Shown here: in pieces, positions 17,211 to 25,926 of the stretch
Layout: each line of letters starts with the position of its first letter
How positions within the stretch are numbered: position 1 is the stretch's first letter
Made by a program: the position numbers and the translations under genes
Source of the DNA: an uncultured Collinsella sp.
GTDB lineage: Bacteria > Actinomycetota > Coriobacteriia > Coriobacteriales > Coriobacteriaceae
Assembly: GCA_958428675.1 (NCBI GenBank)
Contig: CAUAGV010000001.1
Location: 1 to 50,028 of the forward strand
DNA length: 50,028 bases
Reading direction: 5' to 3'
The notes under the pieces: generated by a model
Database searches by the model: none
Told to the model about the DNA's origin: nothing
The model's input: the letters and a program-made list of their open reading frames with translations, nothing else

Positions 17211-18050
17211 ATGCTTGCAATTAAAAAGCTTAACAACAACGCGGTTCTTTGCCGTGACGGACAGGGGCGAGATGTCATCGCCATGGGCAGGGGCGTCGGT
17301 TTCGGCGGAGATTTTCCTCGAGAGCTCCCTCTTTCTAAAATCGAGCATACGTTTTACGACATTGATCCTAAAGGACAAGATGTCATGAGGGATCTTCCCT
17401 CGGATATCGTGATGTTTGCGGCGAAAGTTATGGACATCGTTGCCAACGAACTGCCCTACGACCTCTCGACCAATGCGACGCTGTTCATGGCTGATCACCT
17501 GTCGTTTGCCGTTGCGCGAGCCCAAAAGGGGGTCCGCATCGCGATGCCTCTTGCCTATGAAGTGCGGGAGACGTATCCGAAGGAATACAAGGCTGCCCAG
17601 TTTATCGTCATGCGACTCGAGAAGGAGCTCGGAGAGCGGCTTCCCAAGGATGAGATTGCCAGTATTGCGATGAATCTCGTGAACGCACGGGTTGTTGAAG
17701 CCGTCAAAGCCACGGCCGAGCCCGCAAAGCAGTTCGACGATATGCTCGAGGACGTTATCGAGATTCTCGAAAGCGATTTCCGCATTATTGTCGACCGCGA
17801 TTCCTTTGATTTCACCCGCTTCGCCACGCATCTGCGGTACCTGTTCAAGCGCATTCAAGCCGGCGAGTCGCTGAACAGCGCCAACATGCAGATGTACAAG
17901 AACTTTCGTGAGGAGTTTCCGCAGTTGGCAGAGTGCGTGAAGCATATCGGTTCCTATTGTCGTGAAACGTGGGACGCCACGCTCTCCGAGGAGGAGGAAC
18001 TCTATCTGATGATCCATCTCAACCGGATCATCTCCAAAAAAGGATTGTAA
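17211..18050 (+). CDS. licT: BglG/LicT family transcriptional antiterminator
   Basis: A 279-residue regulator. Residues 1-55 are the CAT RNA-binding domain (KKLNNNAVLC, GRGVGFG), 66-170 PRD1 and 172-279 PRD2. Such proteins bind RAT RNA and stop termination when the cognate beta-glucoside is present; their PRDs are phosphorylated by HPr and by the PTS permease. PRD histidines at 96, 207 and 269 are present, but the second PRD1 position is Asn155 (SIAMNLVNA) where His is usual. AAAGGAGG lies 6 bases before the ATG at 17211. It heads an operon with the PTS permease and a GH1 enzyme and is itself preceded by a RAT and terminator, so it should control its own synthesis. Confidence 0.9.
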   Translation: MLAIKKLNNNAVLCRDGQGRDVIAMGRGVGFGGDFPRELPLSKIEHTFYDIDPKGQDVMRDLPSDIVMFAAKVMDIVANELPYDLSTNATLFMADHLSFAVARAQKGVRIAMPLAYEVRETYPKEYKAAQFIVMRLEKELGERLPKDEIASIAMNLVNARVVEAVKATAEPAKQFDDMLEDVIEILESDFRIIVDRDSFDFTRFATHLRYLFKRIQAGESLNSANMQMYKNFREEFPQLAECVKHIGSYCRETWDATLSEEEELYLMIHLNRIISKKGL

Positions 18051-18120
18051 CCCGTAGCCATTCGGGGCATGACCTTTGCCGATTCGAACAGTAAGCCAAG
18101 ATTGTGCAAAGGAGCCAATG

Positions 18121-19569
18121 ATGGCAAATTACAAAAAGGTGGCAGAGCAGATTCTCTCCACTGTGGGCGGGGCGGAAAACGTGGCTTCGGTTACGCATTG
18201 CATGACGCGCCTGCGCTTCAACCTCAAGGATGAAAGCCTCTCGAATGATGAGAAGCTTGAGGACATCTCGTCTATCATCAGCGTCGTGCACGCCGGAGGG
18301 CAGGTGCAGCTGGTGGTCGGGCCCACGGTCGACAAGGTCTACGACGAGGTTTGTAAGCAGGGCGGATTCGAGGTCACGGTATCGATTGACGAGGAACTCG
18401 ATGGCCCTCAGCTTAGCTGGAAGGAGCGCTTGGCGCCCAAGCACCTCTTCAATCAGCTGCTCGATGCCGTGAGCGGCGCTATCACCCCGATCCTTCCGAT
18501 CTTTTGTGTCGCCGGTATCTTCAAGATGCTCGTTATTCTGTTTGGGCCCGAAGGCGCCGGTTTTATGTCCGAAACGAGCGACCTGTATCGGATCCTTTCC
18601 CTGGTGGGCGATGCGGCGTATTACTACTTCCCGGTGTTTGCCGCCTATAGCTCGGCTAAGAAGTTCAAAACGAGTCCTGTGCTGGCACTGCTCATCGCTG
18701 TTGTGATGATTTATCCCGACATGCTCGCTATTGTTGAGGACGGAAAGCCTTTCAGCGTCTTCGGCATCCCCATGCAGCTCGTCAACTACACCCAGGCTGT
18801 TCTTCCGGTCATCTTGATCACCTGGGCCCAGTCCTATGTTGAGCGCTTCTTTAAGAAGATCTCGCCTGATATGTTGCGCATTCTGATCGTACCCGTGGGT
18901 ACGGTGCTCGTGATGTTGCCGGTCGCGCTGTGCCTCTGCGGCCCTGCCGTCCAATTTGTCATGGGCCTTGTGGCCGATTTCATCATTTGGCTCGCCTCTG
19001 TTGCCGGTCCCGCTGCGACCGCGGTTATCGGCGCATTCTGGAATCTGATCATCGCCACCGGCATGCACGTGCCGATCTATACCGCCATATTGCCCGCCGC
19101 GCTCCAGAACGGTTACGACGCCATCTTATACCCCGGCACCGCGGTTGTAGCCTACACCACGCTTGCCATCGCGCTCGCCTATGGCCTGCGCGCTAAGGGC
19201 AAGGAGAGTCGAGCCACGGGCTGGAACTTGTTCATCACCTATGCCTTCGGTCGCGTGAGTGAGCCCATCATCTACGGCATCCTGTTTCGCGACAAGAAGG
19301 CTCTTGCCTGGAACATGATTGGTGGTGCTGTCGGTGGTCTGCTGGTAAGCCTTCTTCATGCCAACGTCTATATCTTCACTGGCGTTGGTTTCCCATGGAT
19401 GAACGTGCTCATGTTTGCTCAGGATATCATTCCTGGCACCATCGGGTGTCTTGCTGGCGGTGCCGTGACGTTTGCGTTGGCGATGATTTTTGGATTTGAA
19501 GGACAGGAGAAGATGCCGTTGAAGTCCAAGAGCGGCGATTCTGAGGCCGTTGAATCCGTCGAGGCATAA
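18121..19569 (+). CDS. Beta-glucoside PTS transporter, EIIBC without EIIA
   Basis: A 482-residue permease of the glucose-glucoside PTS family. Residues 1-90 are the IIB domain with the phosphorylated Cys27 in THCMTRLRF; residues 105-470 are the membrane IIC domain (ITPILPIFCVAGIFKML; VPIYTAILPAALQ; GRVSEPIIYGILFR). BglP-type permeases are often about 620 residues with a C-terminal IIA; this one stops after a short hydrophilic tail, so phosphate must come from a IIA encoded elsewhere. Sugar is taken up and phosphorylated. It lies 70 bases after licT and 146 bases before a phospho-beta-glucosidase. ATG at 18121 has AAAGGAG 6 bases upstream; the adjacent ATG at 18118 is an alternative. Base composition is lower in GC than that of neighbours. 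Confidence 0.9.
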   Translation: MANYKKVAEQILSTVGGAENVASVTHCMTRLRFNLKDESLSNDEKLEDISSIISVVHAGGQVQLVVGPTVDKVYDEVCKQGGFEVTVSIDEELDGPQLSWKERLAPKHLFNQLLDAVSGAITPILPIFCVAGIFKMLVILFGPEGAGFMSETSDLYRILSLVGDAAYYYFPVFAAYSSAKKFKTSPVLALLIAVVMIYPDMLAIVEDGKPFSVFGIPMQLVNYTQAVLPVILITWAQSYVERFFKKISPDMLRILIVPVGTVLVMLPVALCLCGPAVQFVMGLVADFIIWLASVAGPAATAVIGAFWNLIIATGMHVPIYTAILPAALQNGYDAILYPGTAVVAYTTLAIALAYGLRAKGKESRATGWNLFITYAFGRVSEPIIYGILFRDKKALAWNMIGGAVGGLLVSLLHANVYIFTGVGFPWMNVLMFAQDIIPGTIGCLAGGAVTFALAMIFGFEGQEKMPLKSKSGDSEAVESVEA

Positions 19570-19597
19570 GAGGCTACTACACAAATATGCTCCCCAG

Positions 19598-19632
19598 CCG
19601 TTGCGCGGTCCGACCCCTTGGCCGCGCAACGG
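19598..19632 (+). other. Hairpin between PTS and GH1 genes
   Basis: CCGTTGCGCGG (19598-19608) pairs perfectly with CCGCGCAACGG (19622-19632). A further partial copy (TGTTGCGCGGCAC) follows. No T-run is present. It may stabilise the upstream mRNA or tune expression within the operon. Confidence 0.5.
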
Positions 19633-19715
19633 TACTGTGCTGTTGCGCGGCACTTGCCGAGTCCGTTGCGTTCGACAGTGTGGGCCGGGAATTTGATAGA
19701 AAGGACGACACCATA

Positions 19716-21134
19716 ATGTTTAGAGAAGATTTTTTATGGGGCGGGGCTCTGGCTGCAAACCAGTGCGAGGGAGGATGGAACGAAGGCGGTCGCGGTTTAG
19801 CCAATTCCGACATGCTGCCGTTTGGCGATCAACGCATGGACGTCATGCGGGGAGACCTTGATCCGCGTGCGTTGGCACCCGACAGCTTCTATCCCGCTCG
19901 CAAGGGCATTGATTTTTACCATAGGTACAAGCAGGATATTGAACTGTTTGCCCAGATGGGTTTTAAATGCCTGCGCTTATCAATCGCCTGGAGCCGCATT
20001 TTTCCCAAAGGAGACGAAGCCGAGCCCAATGAAGAAGGCCTTGCCTTTTACGAGGGTGTTTTTAGGACGTGTCGCGCGCATGACATTGAGCCTTTGGTGA
20101 CGCTCAACCACTATGATGTCCCCATGCATCTCGTCGATGCGTATGGCGGATGGCGCGATCGCAGGTTGGTCGACCTGTTCGAGCGATATTCGCGTACCGT
20201 GTTCGAGCGCTATCGGGGATTGGTCAATTATTGGCTGACCTTTAACGAGATCAACATCATGACGCAGGCGTGCTTTATGGCGGCGGGGATCATCTTCGAG
20301 CAAGGGGAGAATCGCTATGCAACGGTTCACACGGCCGTGCACCATGTATTGGTTGCGAGCGCCCGTGCGGTCGGGGCGTGTCATGAACTGTGCCCTGGGG
20401 CGAAGATCGGTTGCATGCTCAACGCAGGTGTCTTCTATCCGGCTACATGTGATCCGGACGATGTGCTGGCTGCGCAGGCTGAGAATCGCAGCCATTACAT
20501 GTTTACCGACGTCCAGGTGCGCGGTGCGTACCCGAGCTATGTTCTCAAGGAATACGCCCGCCATGGTTTTGAGGTGCCCTATCGGGATGATGACCGCGAA
20601 GTGCTGGCTGCAAACCTGGTCGATTTCGTCTCGTTTTCGTATTACTCGACGCGCGTCGCAAAAGCGCATGCGGAAGGTCAGTTCGATTCGAACCTTCTTC
20701 GCTCGGCGCCTAATCCGTATCTAAAACAGGAGCCTTGGGGGAGGTTTATCGACCCCAAAGGGCTGCGCGTCACCATGAATGAAATTTGGGATCGCTATCA
20801 AAAGCCGCTGTTCATCGTCGAAAACGGTTTGGGTGCTCCTGATGTGCCGGAAGATTCGGGTGAAATAGAAGACGACTATCGAGTTGAATACCTGCGGGCC
20901 CACATCGAGGCGATGAGGGAGACCGTCGAGCTCGACGGGGTGGAACTCATGGGATATACCTGTTGGGGCCCGATCGATTTGGTTTCGGTCGCCACAGGAC
21001 AGATGCGTAAGCGCTACGGGTTTATCTATGTCGATCGAGACGATAGCGGTGCGGGCTCGTTTGAGAGACGTAAAAAGAAAAGCTTCGAATGGTACCGACG
21101 CGTAATAGCAAGCAATGGCGAAGACCTTGCGTAA
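19716..21134 (+). CDS. GH1 6-phospho-beta-glucosidase
   Basis: A 472-residue family 1 glycoside hydrolase, the usual length. The N-terminal FLWGGALAANQCEGG is typical; acid/base Glu is in LTFNEIN and the nucleophile Glu in LFIVENGLG. GQMRKRYGFIYVD near the C-terminus carries the Lys and Tyr that bind the 6-phosphate, so the substrate is a phosphorylated glucoside delivered by the PTS. ATG at 19716 has GAAAGGA about 11 bases upstream; an in-frame start at 19587 would add 43 Cys/Arg-rich residues that overlap a hairpin and is rejected. It is the last gene of the licT operon. Its codon use is more A/T-rich than that of the second GH1 gene at 29219. Confidence 0.93.
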   Translation: MFREDFLWGGALAANQCEGGWNEGGRGLANSDMLPFGDQRMDVMRGDLDPRALAPDSFYPARKGIDFYHRYKQDIELFAQMGFKCLRLSIAWSRIFPKGDEAEPNEEGLAFYEGVFRTCRAHDIEPLVTLNHYDVPMHLVDAYGGWRDRRLVDLFERYSRTVFERYRGLVNYWLTFNEINIMTQACFMAAGIIFEQGENRYATVHTAVHHVLVASARAVGACHELCPGAKIGCMLNAGVFYPATCDPDDVLAAQAENRSHYMFTDVQVRGAYPSYVLKEYARHGFEVPYRDDDREVLAANLVDFVSFSYYSTRVAKAHAEGQFDSNLLRSAPNPYLKQEPWGRFIDPKGLRVTMNEIWDRYQKPLFIVENGLGAPDVPEDSGEIEDDYRVEYLRAHIEAMRETVELDGVELMGYTCWGPIDLVSVATGQMRKRYGFIYVDRDDSGAGSFERRKKKSFEWYRRVIASNGEDLA

Positions 21135-21187
21135 TAACGTTAAGATGGACAAATGCGCCCGTTGGGGGAATAGTCGTGCCACTTCGC

Positions 21188-21234
21188 TTGACAACAGGCT
21201 AAACTAGCTATTAAACATTTACTATTCTGTTTAG
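21188..21234 (+). promoter_or_regulatory. Promoter and operator-like sites before the LacI gene
   Basis: TTGACA at 21188-21193 is a consensus -35 box; TATTAA at 21209-21214 could be the -10 box with 15-base spacing. CTAAAC (21199), TTAAACA (21211) and TGTTTAG (21228-21234) are half-sites of the CTAAACA/TGTTTAG type found before the isomerase operon and the esterase/PTS genes, which suggests autoregulation. Confidence 0.5.
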
Positions 21235-21316
21235 ATTGAATTTGCGGTCGTTTAGTTGCCGAGTCACGGGGCGGTCAAGCCACGATGCTCGACCGCGACC
21301 GTTACTAGGGGGAACA

Positions 21317-22327
21317 ATGGCCAAAGCAAGTGTTCGCGAGATCAGCCGCATCACCGGTTTTTCGCCTGCGACCGTGTCCAACGCGCTCAACCGCAAGCGC
21401 AGCGTGAGCGAGGAGACCGCCAAGGTCATCCTGGAGTGCGCGCAGTCGCTCGGCTATCAGCAGTCGACGCAGCTCGAGAGCATCCAGTTTGTGCTCGCGC
21501 GCAAGACGGGCGCCATCCTGGACGAGAGCACCTTTCATCCCGCGGTTATTGAGGGCGTGGAGCGCCAGGCACGTCGCCACGGCATGAGCACGAGCTTTGT
21601 CTCGCTCGACTTTAGCGACCTGGACTCCGTGCGCCCGCAGGTCGAGGGCCTGATTGCCGATCCGTCCGCTGCCATCGTGCTGATGGGTACCGAGCTGGGC
21701 GAAGAAGACTACGCCCTGTTCGCTAACGCCGCTGCCCACCTGATTGTGCTCGATGGCTGGAGCGACCGCCAGTACTTCGATGCCGTGGTCATTGCCAATA
21801 CCGATTCGGTGCTGCGTGCCGTGGACTACCTTATCGAGAAAGGTCACAAGCAAATCGGCTATCTGGCGGGCGACCTTCGTATCCGCAACTTTAAGGATCG
21901 CGAGCGCGGCTATCGTCAAGCGCTTGAGGACGCGGGCCTTGAGGCCAACCCGACATGGCGCGTCACGCTGGGCACCACGCTCGAGGGCGCTTATCGCGAC
22001 ATGGGCGCGTGGCTCGACAACGCCTCGCACGAAGATCTGCCAACGGCTTTCTTTGCCGAAAACGACGTGCTCGCCGTTGGTGCCATGCGCGCGTTCAACG
22101 AGCATGGCATTCGCGTGCCCGAGGATGTCTCGATCATCGGCTTTGACGACCTGTCGCTGGGCGATTTTTCCAACCCGCCGCTCACCACGGTGCATGTTCC
22201 CAAGCACGAGGTGGGTGAGATCGCAGTGCGCCGCCTGGTGGGCAACATCCGCAACCCCAAGAGCTACACCTGCAAGACCGCCGTGTCGACCTATTTTGTC
22301 GAGCGCCAGAGCGTGCGCGAAATCTAG
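21317..22327 (+). CDS. LacI family transcriptional regulator
   Basis: A 336-residue repressor. Residues 1-55 form the LacI helix-turn-helix (SVREISRITGFSPATVSNALNRKRSVSE) and hinge, and 60-336 a periplasmic-binding-protein-like sensor domain (VSIIGFDDLSLGDFSNPPLTTVHVPKHEVGE is typical). It should bind a palindromic operator and release it on binding a sugar or sugar phosphate. ATG at 21317 follows GGGGG by 4 bases. It lies directly before the isomerase-transketolase-kinase operon, separated by a terminator and a set of TAAACA-type sites, so that operon is the probable target. Similar sites at 34.1-34.4 kb suggest control of the esterase and second PTS as well. Confidence 0.92.
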   Translation: MAKASVREISRITGFSPATVSNALNRKRSVSEETAKVILECAQSLGYQQSTQLESIQFVLARKTGAILDESTFHPAVIEGVERQARRHGMSTSFVSLDFSDLDSVRPQVEGLIADPSAAIVLMGTELGEEDYALFANAAAHLIVLDGWSDRQYFDAVVIANTDSVLRAVDYLIEKGHKQIGYLAGDLRIRNFKDRERGYRQALEDAGLEANPTWRVTLGTTLEGAYRDMGAWLDNASHEDLPTAFFAENDVLAVGAMRAFNEHGIRVPEDVSIIGFDDLSLGDFSNPPLTTVHVPKHEVGEIAVRRLVGNIRNPKSYTCKTAVSTYFVERQSVREI

Positions 22328-22392
22328 GCGGAGACGGCATCGCCTACAGCGTGCCAAAGCTCGCTAGGGCAGTAAACATAGCGTCATTCAGA

Positions 22393-22418
22393 AGAGGATC
22401 CTTCGGGGTCCTCTTTTT
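22393..22418 (+). terminator. Rho-independent terminator after the LacI gene
   Basis: AGAGGATCC pairs with GGGTCCTCT (one G-U) around a stable TTCG tetraloop and runs into five T residues. Confidence 0.9.
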
Positions 22419-22440
22419 GTTTCCCTTGTATGTTCAGTTC

Positions 22441-22562
22441 GTTTACATACCGTTTAGGCTGATTTCTCTACCGCCTACGGGTATTTCGCGCTAAACTTCT
22501 AAACAGAAGAGTAAAACATTTAGTAAACAGAACAAAACGAAACATGCGTCTGTTTACTGAAC
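22441..22562 (+). promoter_or_regulatory. Cluster of LacI-type operator half-sites before the isomerase operon
   Basis: Four TAAAC/GTTTA motif groups are packed here: GTTTACATACCGTTTAG (22441-22457), CTAAACTTCTAAACAG (22491-22506), ATTTAGTAAACAG (22518-22530) and CTGTTTACTGAAC (22550-22562). The inverse of the last, GTTCAGTAAACA, recurs before the PTS gene at 34397. No other family of repeats in the window looks like these. The isomerase start is 23 bases downstream. Confidence 0.6.
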
Positions 22563-22584
22563 ATGTGACTAGGGGAGGACGTAC

Positions 22585-23985
22585 ATGGATAAGATCAAGC
22601 TCGGTTTTGTGCCCACGCGCCGCAGCATCTTTAGCGCGCCGGACGCGATCAAGTATCGCGGTCTGACGGCTGATCGCCTGCGCGAGATCGGCGTCGAGAT
22701 CGTGGATATCGACGACATCAACGACGAGGGCCTGCTGTTCGACGACAGCCATATCGCGCCTATCGTCGAGAAGTTCCGCGCCGAGGGCGTCGACGGCATC
22801 ATGCTCTGCCACGCCAACTTTGGTACCGAGTATGTCTGCGCCCGCCTTGCCCGCGAGCTCGGCTTGCCCGTGCTGCTGTGGGGCCCGCGCGACGAGCGCC
22901 CCGAGCCCGACGGCACCCGTCTGCGCGACAGCCAGTGCGGTCTGTTCGCGACCGGCAAGGTCCTGCGTCGCTTCCAGGTCCCCTTCACCTATATGACCAA
23001 CTGCCGCCTGACCGATCCCGAGTTCGAGCGCGGCGTCTGGGACTTCCTCGCCGTGTGCAACGTGGTCAAGACCTTCAAGCACACCCGCATCCTGCAGATG
23101 GCCACTCGCCCGTTCGACTTCTGGTCCACCATGTGCAACGAGGGCGAGCTGCTCGAGAAGTTCAACATTCAGCTTTCGCCCATCCCCATGACCGAGCTTG
23201 TCCAGGCCGTGCGCGACGCCCAGGCCGACGAGCAGGCCATGTCCGCCATGCTCGCCCACATTAGCGACAGCTTTGAGATCTGCATCCCCGAGGACAAGGT
23301 CCCCGCCGTTGCCGGTCTTGCCATCGCCATGAAGCGCCTGGTAAAGAAGTACGGCTGCAACGCCGGTGCCATCCAGTGCTGGAACGCCCTGCAGGACGAG
23401 CTGGGCATTATGCCCTGCGCCGCCAACGCCATCCTCAACGAGATGGGTATCCCCGTCGTCTGCGAGACCGACATCCATGGCGCCATCACAGCGCTGATGG
23501 TCGAGGCCGCCGACCTGGGCCGTCACCGCGGCATGTTTGCCGACTGGACCGTGCGTCATCCCGACAACGAGAATGGCGAGCTGCTGCAGCACTGCGGCCC
23601 CTGGCCCTGCAGCTGCGCGGCCGTCAAGCCCAAGCTCACTTACCCGCTGGCCTTCGATCACCCCGGCGCGCTGACGGCCGAGGCCAAGCACGGCGACCTC
23701 ACCCTTGCCCGCTTTGACGGCGACAACGGCGAGTACTCGCTGCTGCTGGGCAACGCCCGCGGCATCGACGGCCCGGCCGGCATGGGCACCTACCTGTGGG
23801 TCGAGGTCGAAAACCTCAAGCGCCTCGAGGCCAAGATCGTCGAGGGTCCCTACATCCACCACTGCGTCGCCATTCACGCCAACGTGGTGCCGGTGCTCTA
23901 CGAGGCGTGCAAGTACATCGGCATTGTCCCCGACCTGTACGACCCCATCGAAGAAGACGTCAAAGCTTACCTGCGAGGAGAGTAG
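22585..23985 (+). CDS. L-fucose/L-arabinose isomerase family protein
   Basis: A 466-residue protein of the FucI/AraA fold, shorter than FucI (about 590) and near AraA size. Visible family features are the N-terminal Rossmann-like segment (KLGFVPTRRSIF), VDGIMLCHANFGTE, LLWGPRDER, CNEGELLEKFNIQL, and a late metal-site region with conserved Glu, CETDIHGAITALM, followed by IHHCVAIHANVV. Members interconvert an aldose and a ketose using Mn2+. The specific sugar is not readable. Its operon partners are a split transketolase and an FGGY kinase, so its ketose product is probably phosphorylated and then split. GGGGAGG precedes the ATG; the next gene starts 2 bases after its stop. Confidence 0.85.
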   Translation: MDKIKLGFVPTRRSIFSAPDAIKYRGLTADRLREIGVEIVDIDDINDEGLLFDDSHIAPIVEKFRAEGVDGIMLCHANFGTEYVCARLARELGLPVLLWGPRDERPEPDGTRLRDSQCGLFATGKVLRRFQVPFTYMTNCRLTDPEFERGVWDFLAVCNVVKTFKHTRILQMATRPFDFWSTMCNEGELLEKFNIQLSPIPMTELVQAVRDAQADEQAMSAMLAHISDSFEICIPEDKVPAVAGLAIAMKRLVKKYGCNAGAIQCWNALQDELGIMPCAANAILNEMGIPVVCETDIHGAITALMVEAADLGRHRGMFADWTVRHPDNENGELLQHCGPWPCSCAAVKPKLTYPLAFDHPGALTAEAKHGDLTLARFDGDNGEYSLLLGNARGIDGPAGMGTYLWVEVENLKRLEAKIVEGPYIHHCVAIHANVVPVLYEACKYIGIVPDLYDPIEEDVKAYLRGE

Positions 23986-23987
23986 AA

Positions 23988-24824
23988 ATGGCAACTATCG
24001 AAGAGCTTGAATCCCTGCGTTGGGACCTTCGCCGCGATTGCGTCGATATCATCATGGCTGGCGCCGGCGGGCACATCGGCGGCGACATGTCGGTGATCGA
24101 CGCCCTCATGACGCTCTATGCCAACCACCTCAACATTTCGCCCGAGACCGTCGACGATCCCAACCGCGATCGCTTCGTGCTCTCCAAGGGCCACGCCATG
24201 GAGGCCTACTACGCGGTGCTCTGCCACGAGGGCTATCTTGACCTCGATGACGTCAAGGCCCGCTTCTCCAAGTTCGGCAGCCCCTACATCGGTCACCCCA
24301 ACAACAAGCTCAAGGGCATCGAGATGAACTCGGGCTCGCTGGGTCACGGTCTGCCCGTGGCCGTGGGCATGGCGCTTGCCGGCAAGATGGACGGCCGCGA
24401 CTACCGCGTCTACACCATCATGGGCGACGGCGAGCTTGCCGAGGGCTCGGTCTGGGAGGGCGCCATGAGCGGCGGCAACTACCAGCTCGATAACCTGTGC
24501 GCGCTCGTGGACCGCAACCGCCTGCAGATCAGCGGTAGCACCGAGGACGTCATGAAGCAGGATTCGCAGGAGGAGCGCTGGGCCGCCTTCGGTTGGAACG
24601 TGCTGTCCATTCCGGGCAACGACGTCCAGGCCATCGACGCCGCTCTGACGCTGGCCGCCGAGACCAAGGGTAAGCCCACGGTCATCATCCTCAACACGGT
24701 GAAGGGCTACGGCTCGCCGGTTATGGAGGACAAGGCCGCCTGGCATCATCACCTGCCCAACGATGAGGAATATGCCCAGATCATCGCCGATTTCGCTGCC
24801 CATAAGGAGGCTATCAATGGCTAA
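23988..24824 (+). CDS. Transketolase subunit A (N-terminal, ThDP pyrophosphate domain)
   Basis: A 278-residue protein equal to the N-terminal third of transketolase. The ThDP-binding motif is complete: GDGELAEG (146-153) through to DRN (175-177), about 30 residues. Other catalytic features are SKGHA (66-70) and GSLGHGLPVAVGMAL. It needs the separately encoded partner downstream, with which it overlaps by 8 bases. Split transketolases of this kind serve general pentose metabolism or dedicated routes such as the apulose-4-phosphate transketolase AptA/AptB. AGGAGAG precedes the ATG by 5 bases. Confidence 0.92.
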   Translation: MATIEELESLRWDLRRDCVDIIMAGAGGHIGGDMSVIDALMTLYANHLNISPETVDDPNRDRFVLSKGHAMEAYYAVLCHEGYLDLDDVKARFSKFGSPYIGHPNNKLKGIEMNSGSLGHGLPVAVGMALAGKMDGRDYRVYTIMGDGELAEGSVWEGAMSGGNYQLDNLCALVDRNRLQISGSTEDVMKQDSQEERWAAFGWNVLSIPGNDVQAIDAALTLAAETKGKPTVIILNTVKGYGSPVMEDKAAWHHHLPNDEEYAQIIADFAAHKEAING

Positions 24825-25755
24825 CAAGATCGCCAACCGCAAGGTTATCTGCGACACACTGCTCGAGGCCGCCGCAACTGACAAGGACATCGTCGTCCTG
24901 TGCTCCGACTCCCGCGGCTCTGCATCGCTCACGCCGTTCTTCGATCAGTATCCCCAGCAGTCCATTGAGGTCGGCATTGCCGAGCAGGACCTGGTGAGCA
25001 TCGCCGCCGGCATGGCCTCGTGCGGCAAGAAGGCCTGGGCCGCCTCGCCGGCGTCCTTTGTGACCACGCGTTCGTATGAGCAGTGCAAGGTCGACGTTTC
25101 GTACTCCAACACCAACGTCAAGCTCATCGGCATCTCGGGCGGCGTGTCCTATGGTGCCCTGGGCATGAGCCACCACTCTGCGCAGGATATCGCCGCTATG
25201 AGCGCGATTCCCAACATGCGCGTGTATCTGCCGAGCGACCGCTTCCAGACCGCTGAGCTCGTGCGCGCCCTGGTAGCCGACAACAAGCCGGCCTACATCC
25301 GCGTGGGGCGCAACCCGGTCGAGGACGTGTATACCGAGGACGAGTGTCCGTTCCAGATGGATCGCGCCACCTGGGTGCGTCGCGGCACCGATGTGACGCT
25401 CGTCGCCACCGGTGAGATGGTCCGCCATGCCGTGGACGCCGCCGATCTGCTGGCCGAGCAGGGAATCTCGGCAACGGTGCTCGACATGTACTGCGTCAAG
25501 CCGCTCGACGCCGAGGCCGTGATCGAGGCCGCCGGCGCCACGCGCGCCGTCGTGACCGTCGAGGAGCACAGCCCCTTCGGCGGCCTGGGTTCCATGGTCG
25601 CGCAGGTGGTGGGCGAGCATTGCCCGCGTCCGATCAAGTGCCTGAGCCTGCCCGACGCGCCGGTCATCACCGGCACGAGCCCCGAGGTCTTTGCGCACTA
25701 CGGCCTGACGGGCGAGGGAATCGCCAAGACGGTCGCCGAGTTCCTTGGCAACTAG
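24817..25755 (+). CDS. Transketolase subunit B (pyrimidine-binding and C-terminal domains)
   Basis: A 312-residue protein corresponding to the middle and C-terminal domains of transketolase. GIAEQDLVSIAAGMA (residues 53-67) holds the Glu that activates ThDP, and GGVSYGALGMSHHSAQDIAAM carries the conserved His pair. The C-terminal domain begins near residue 190 (VTLVATGEMVRHAVDAADLL). The ATG at 24817 has AAGGAGG 6 bases upstream and overlaps the A-subunit gene, giving tight coupling suited to a heteromer. In the apiose route this pair would transfer a C2 unit from apulose 4-phosphate to glyceraldehyde 3-phosphate; a general transketolase role is equally possible on sequence alone. Confidence 0.92.
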   Translation: MANKIANRKVICDTLLEAAATDKDIVVLCSDSRGSASLTPFFDQYPQQSIEVGIAEQDLVSIAAGMASCGKKAWAASPASFVTTRSYEQCKVDVSYSNTNVKLIGISGGVSYGALGMSHHSAQDIAAMSAIPNMRVYLPSDRFQTAELVRALVADNKPAYIRVGRNPVEDVYTEDECPFQMDRATWVRRGTDVTLVATGEMVRHAVDAADLLAEQGISATVLDMYCVKPLDAEAVIEAAGATRAVVTVEEHSPFGGLGSMVAQVVGEHCPRPIKCLSLPDAPVITGTSPEVFAHYGLTGEGIAKTVAEFLGN

Positions 25756-25771
25756 TAGAAACAGACGCTGC

Positions 25772-25872
25772 GCGGCCGCCAAGCACCGCACCTTGCCGTT
25801 CAAACCGTCGCTTGCGTACACAGAGTACGCGGCGCTCCTCTTTCACGGCAATCTGCGGCACTTGACGGCCGC
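25772..25872. repeat. Imperfect 101-bp palindrome between transketolase and kinase genes
   Basis: GCGGCCG at 25772 is answered by CGGCCGC at 25866-25872, and moving inward CAAG/CTTG, CCGCA/TGCGG and TGCCG/CGGCA also pair; the centre holds GCGTAC-GTACGC. The stretch encodes nothing. It resembles an inserted palindromic repeat that folds into one long hairpin in the operon mRNA. Confidence 0.6.
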
Positions 25873-25926
25873 TCGCTCCTTGTCCGCCAGGTTGTCTTCG
25901 ATTTGACGGAAGGAATGGGAGAGTAC

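Noticed and set aside
19587..19715. Longer N-terminus for the first GH1 enzyme
   Set aside because: The extra 43 residues are Cys/Arg-rich, overlap a hairpin, and lie before the conserved GH1 start FREDFLWGG.
23988..25755. Split transketolase as a frameshifted single gene
   Set aside because: Each part has its own ribosome-binding site and correct domain boundaries; two-gene transketolases are normal in many anaerobes.
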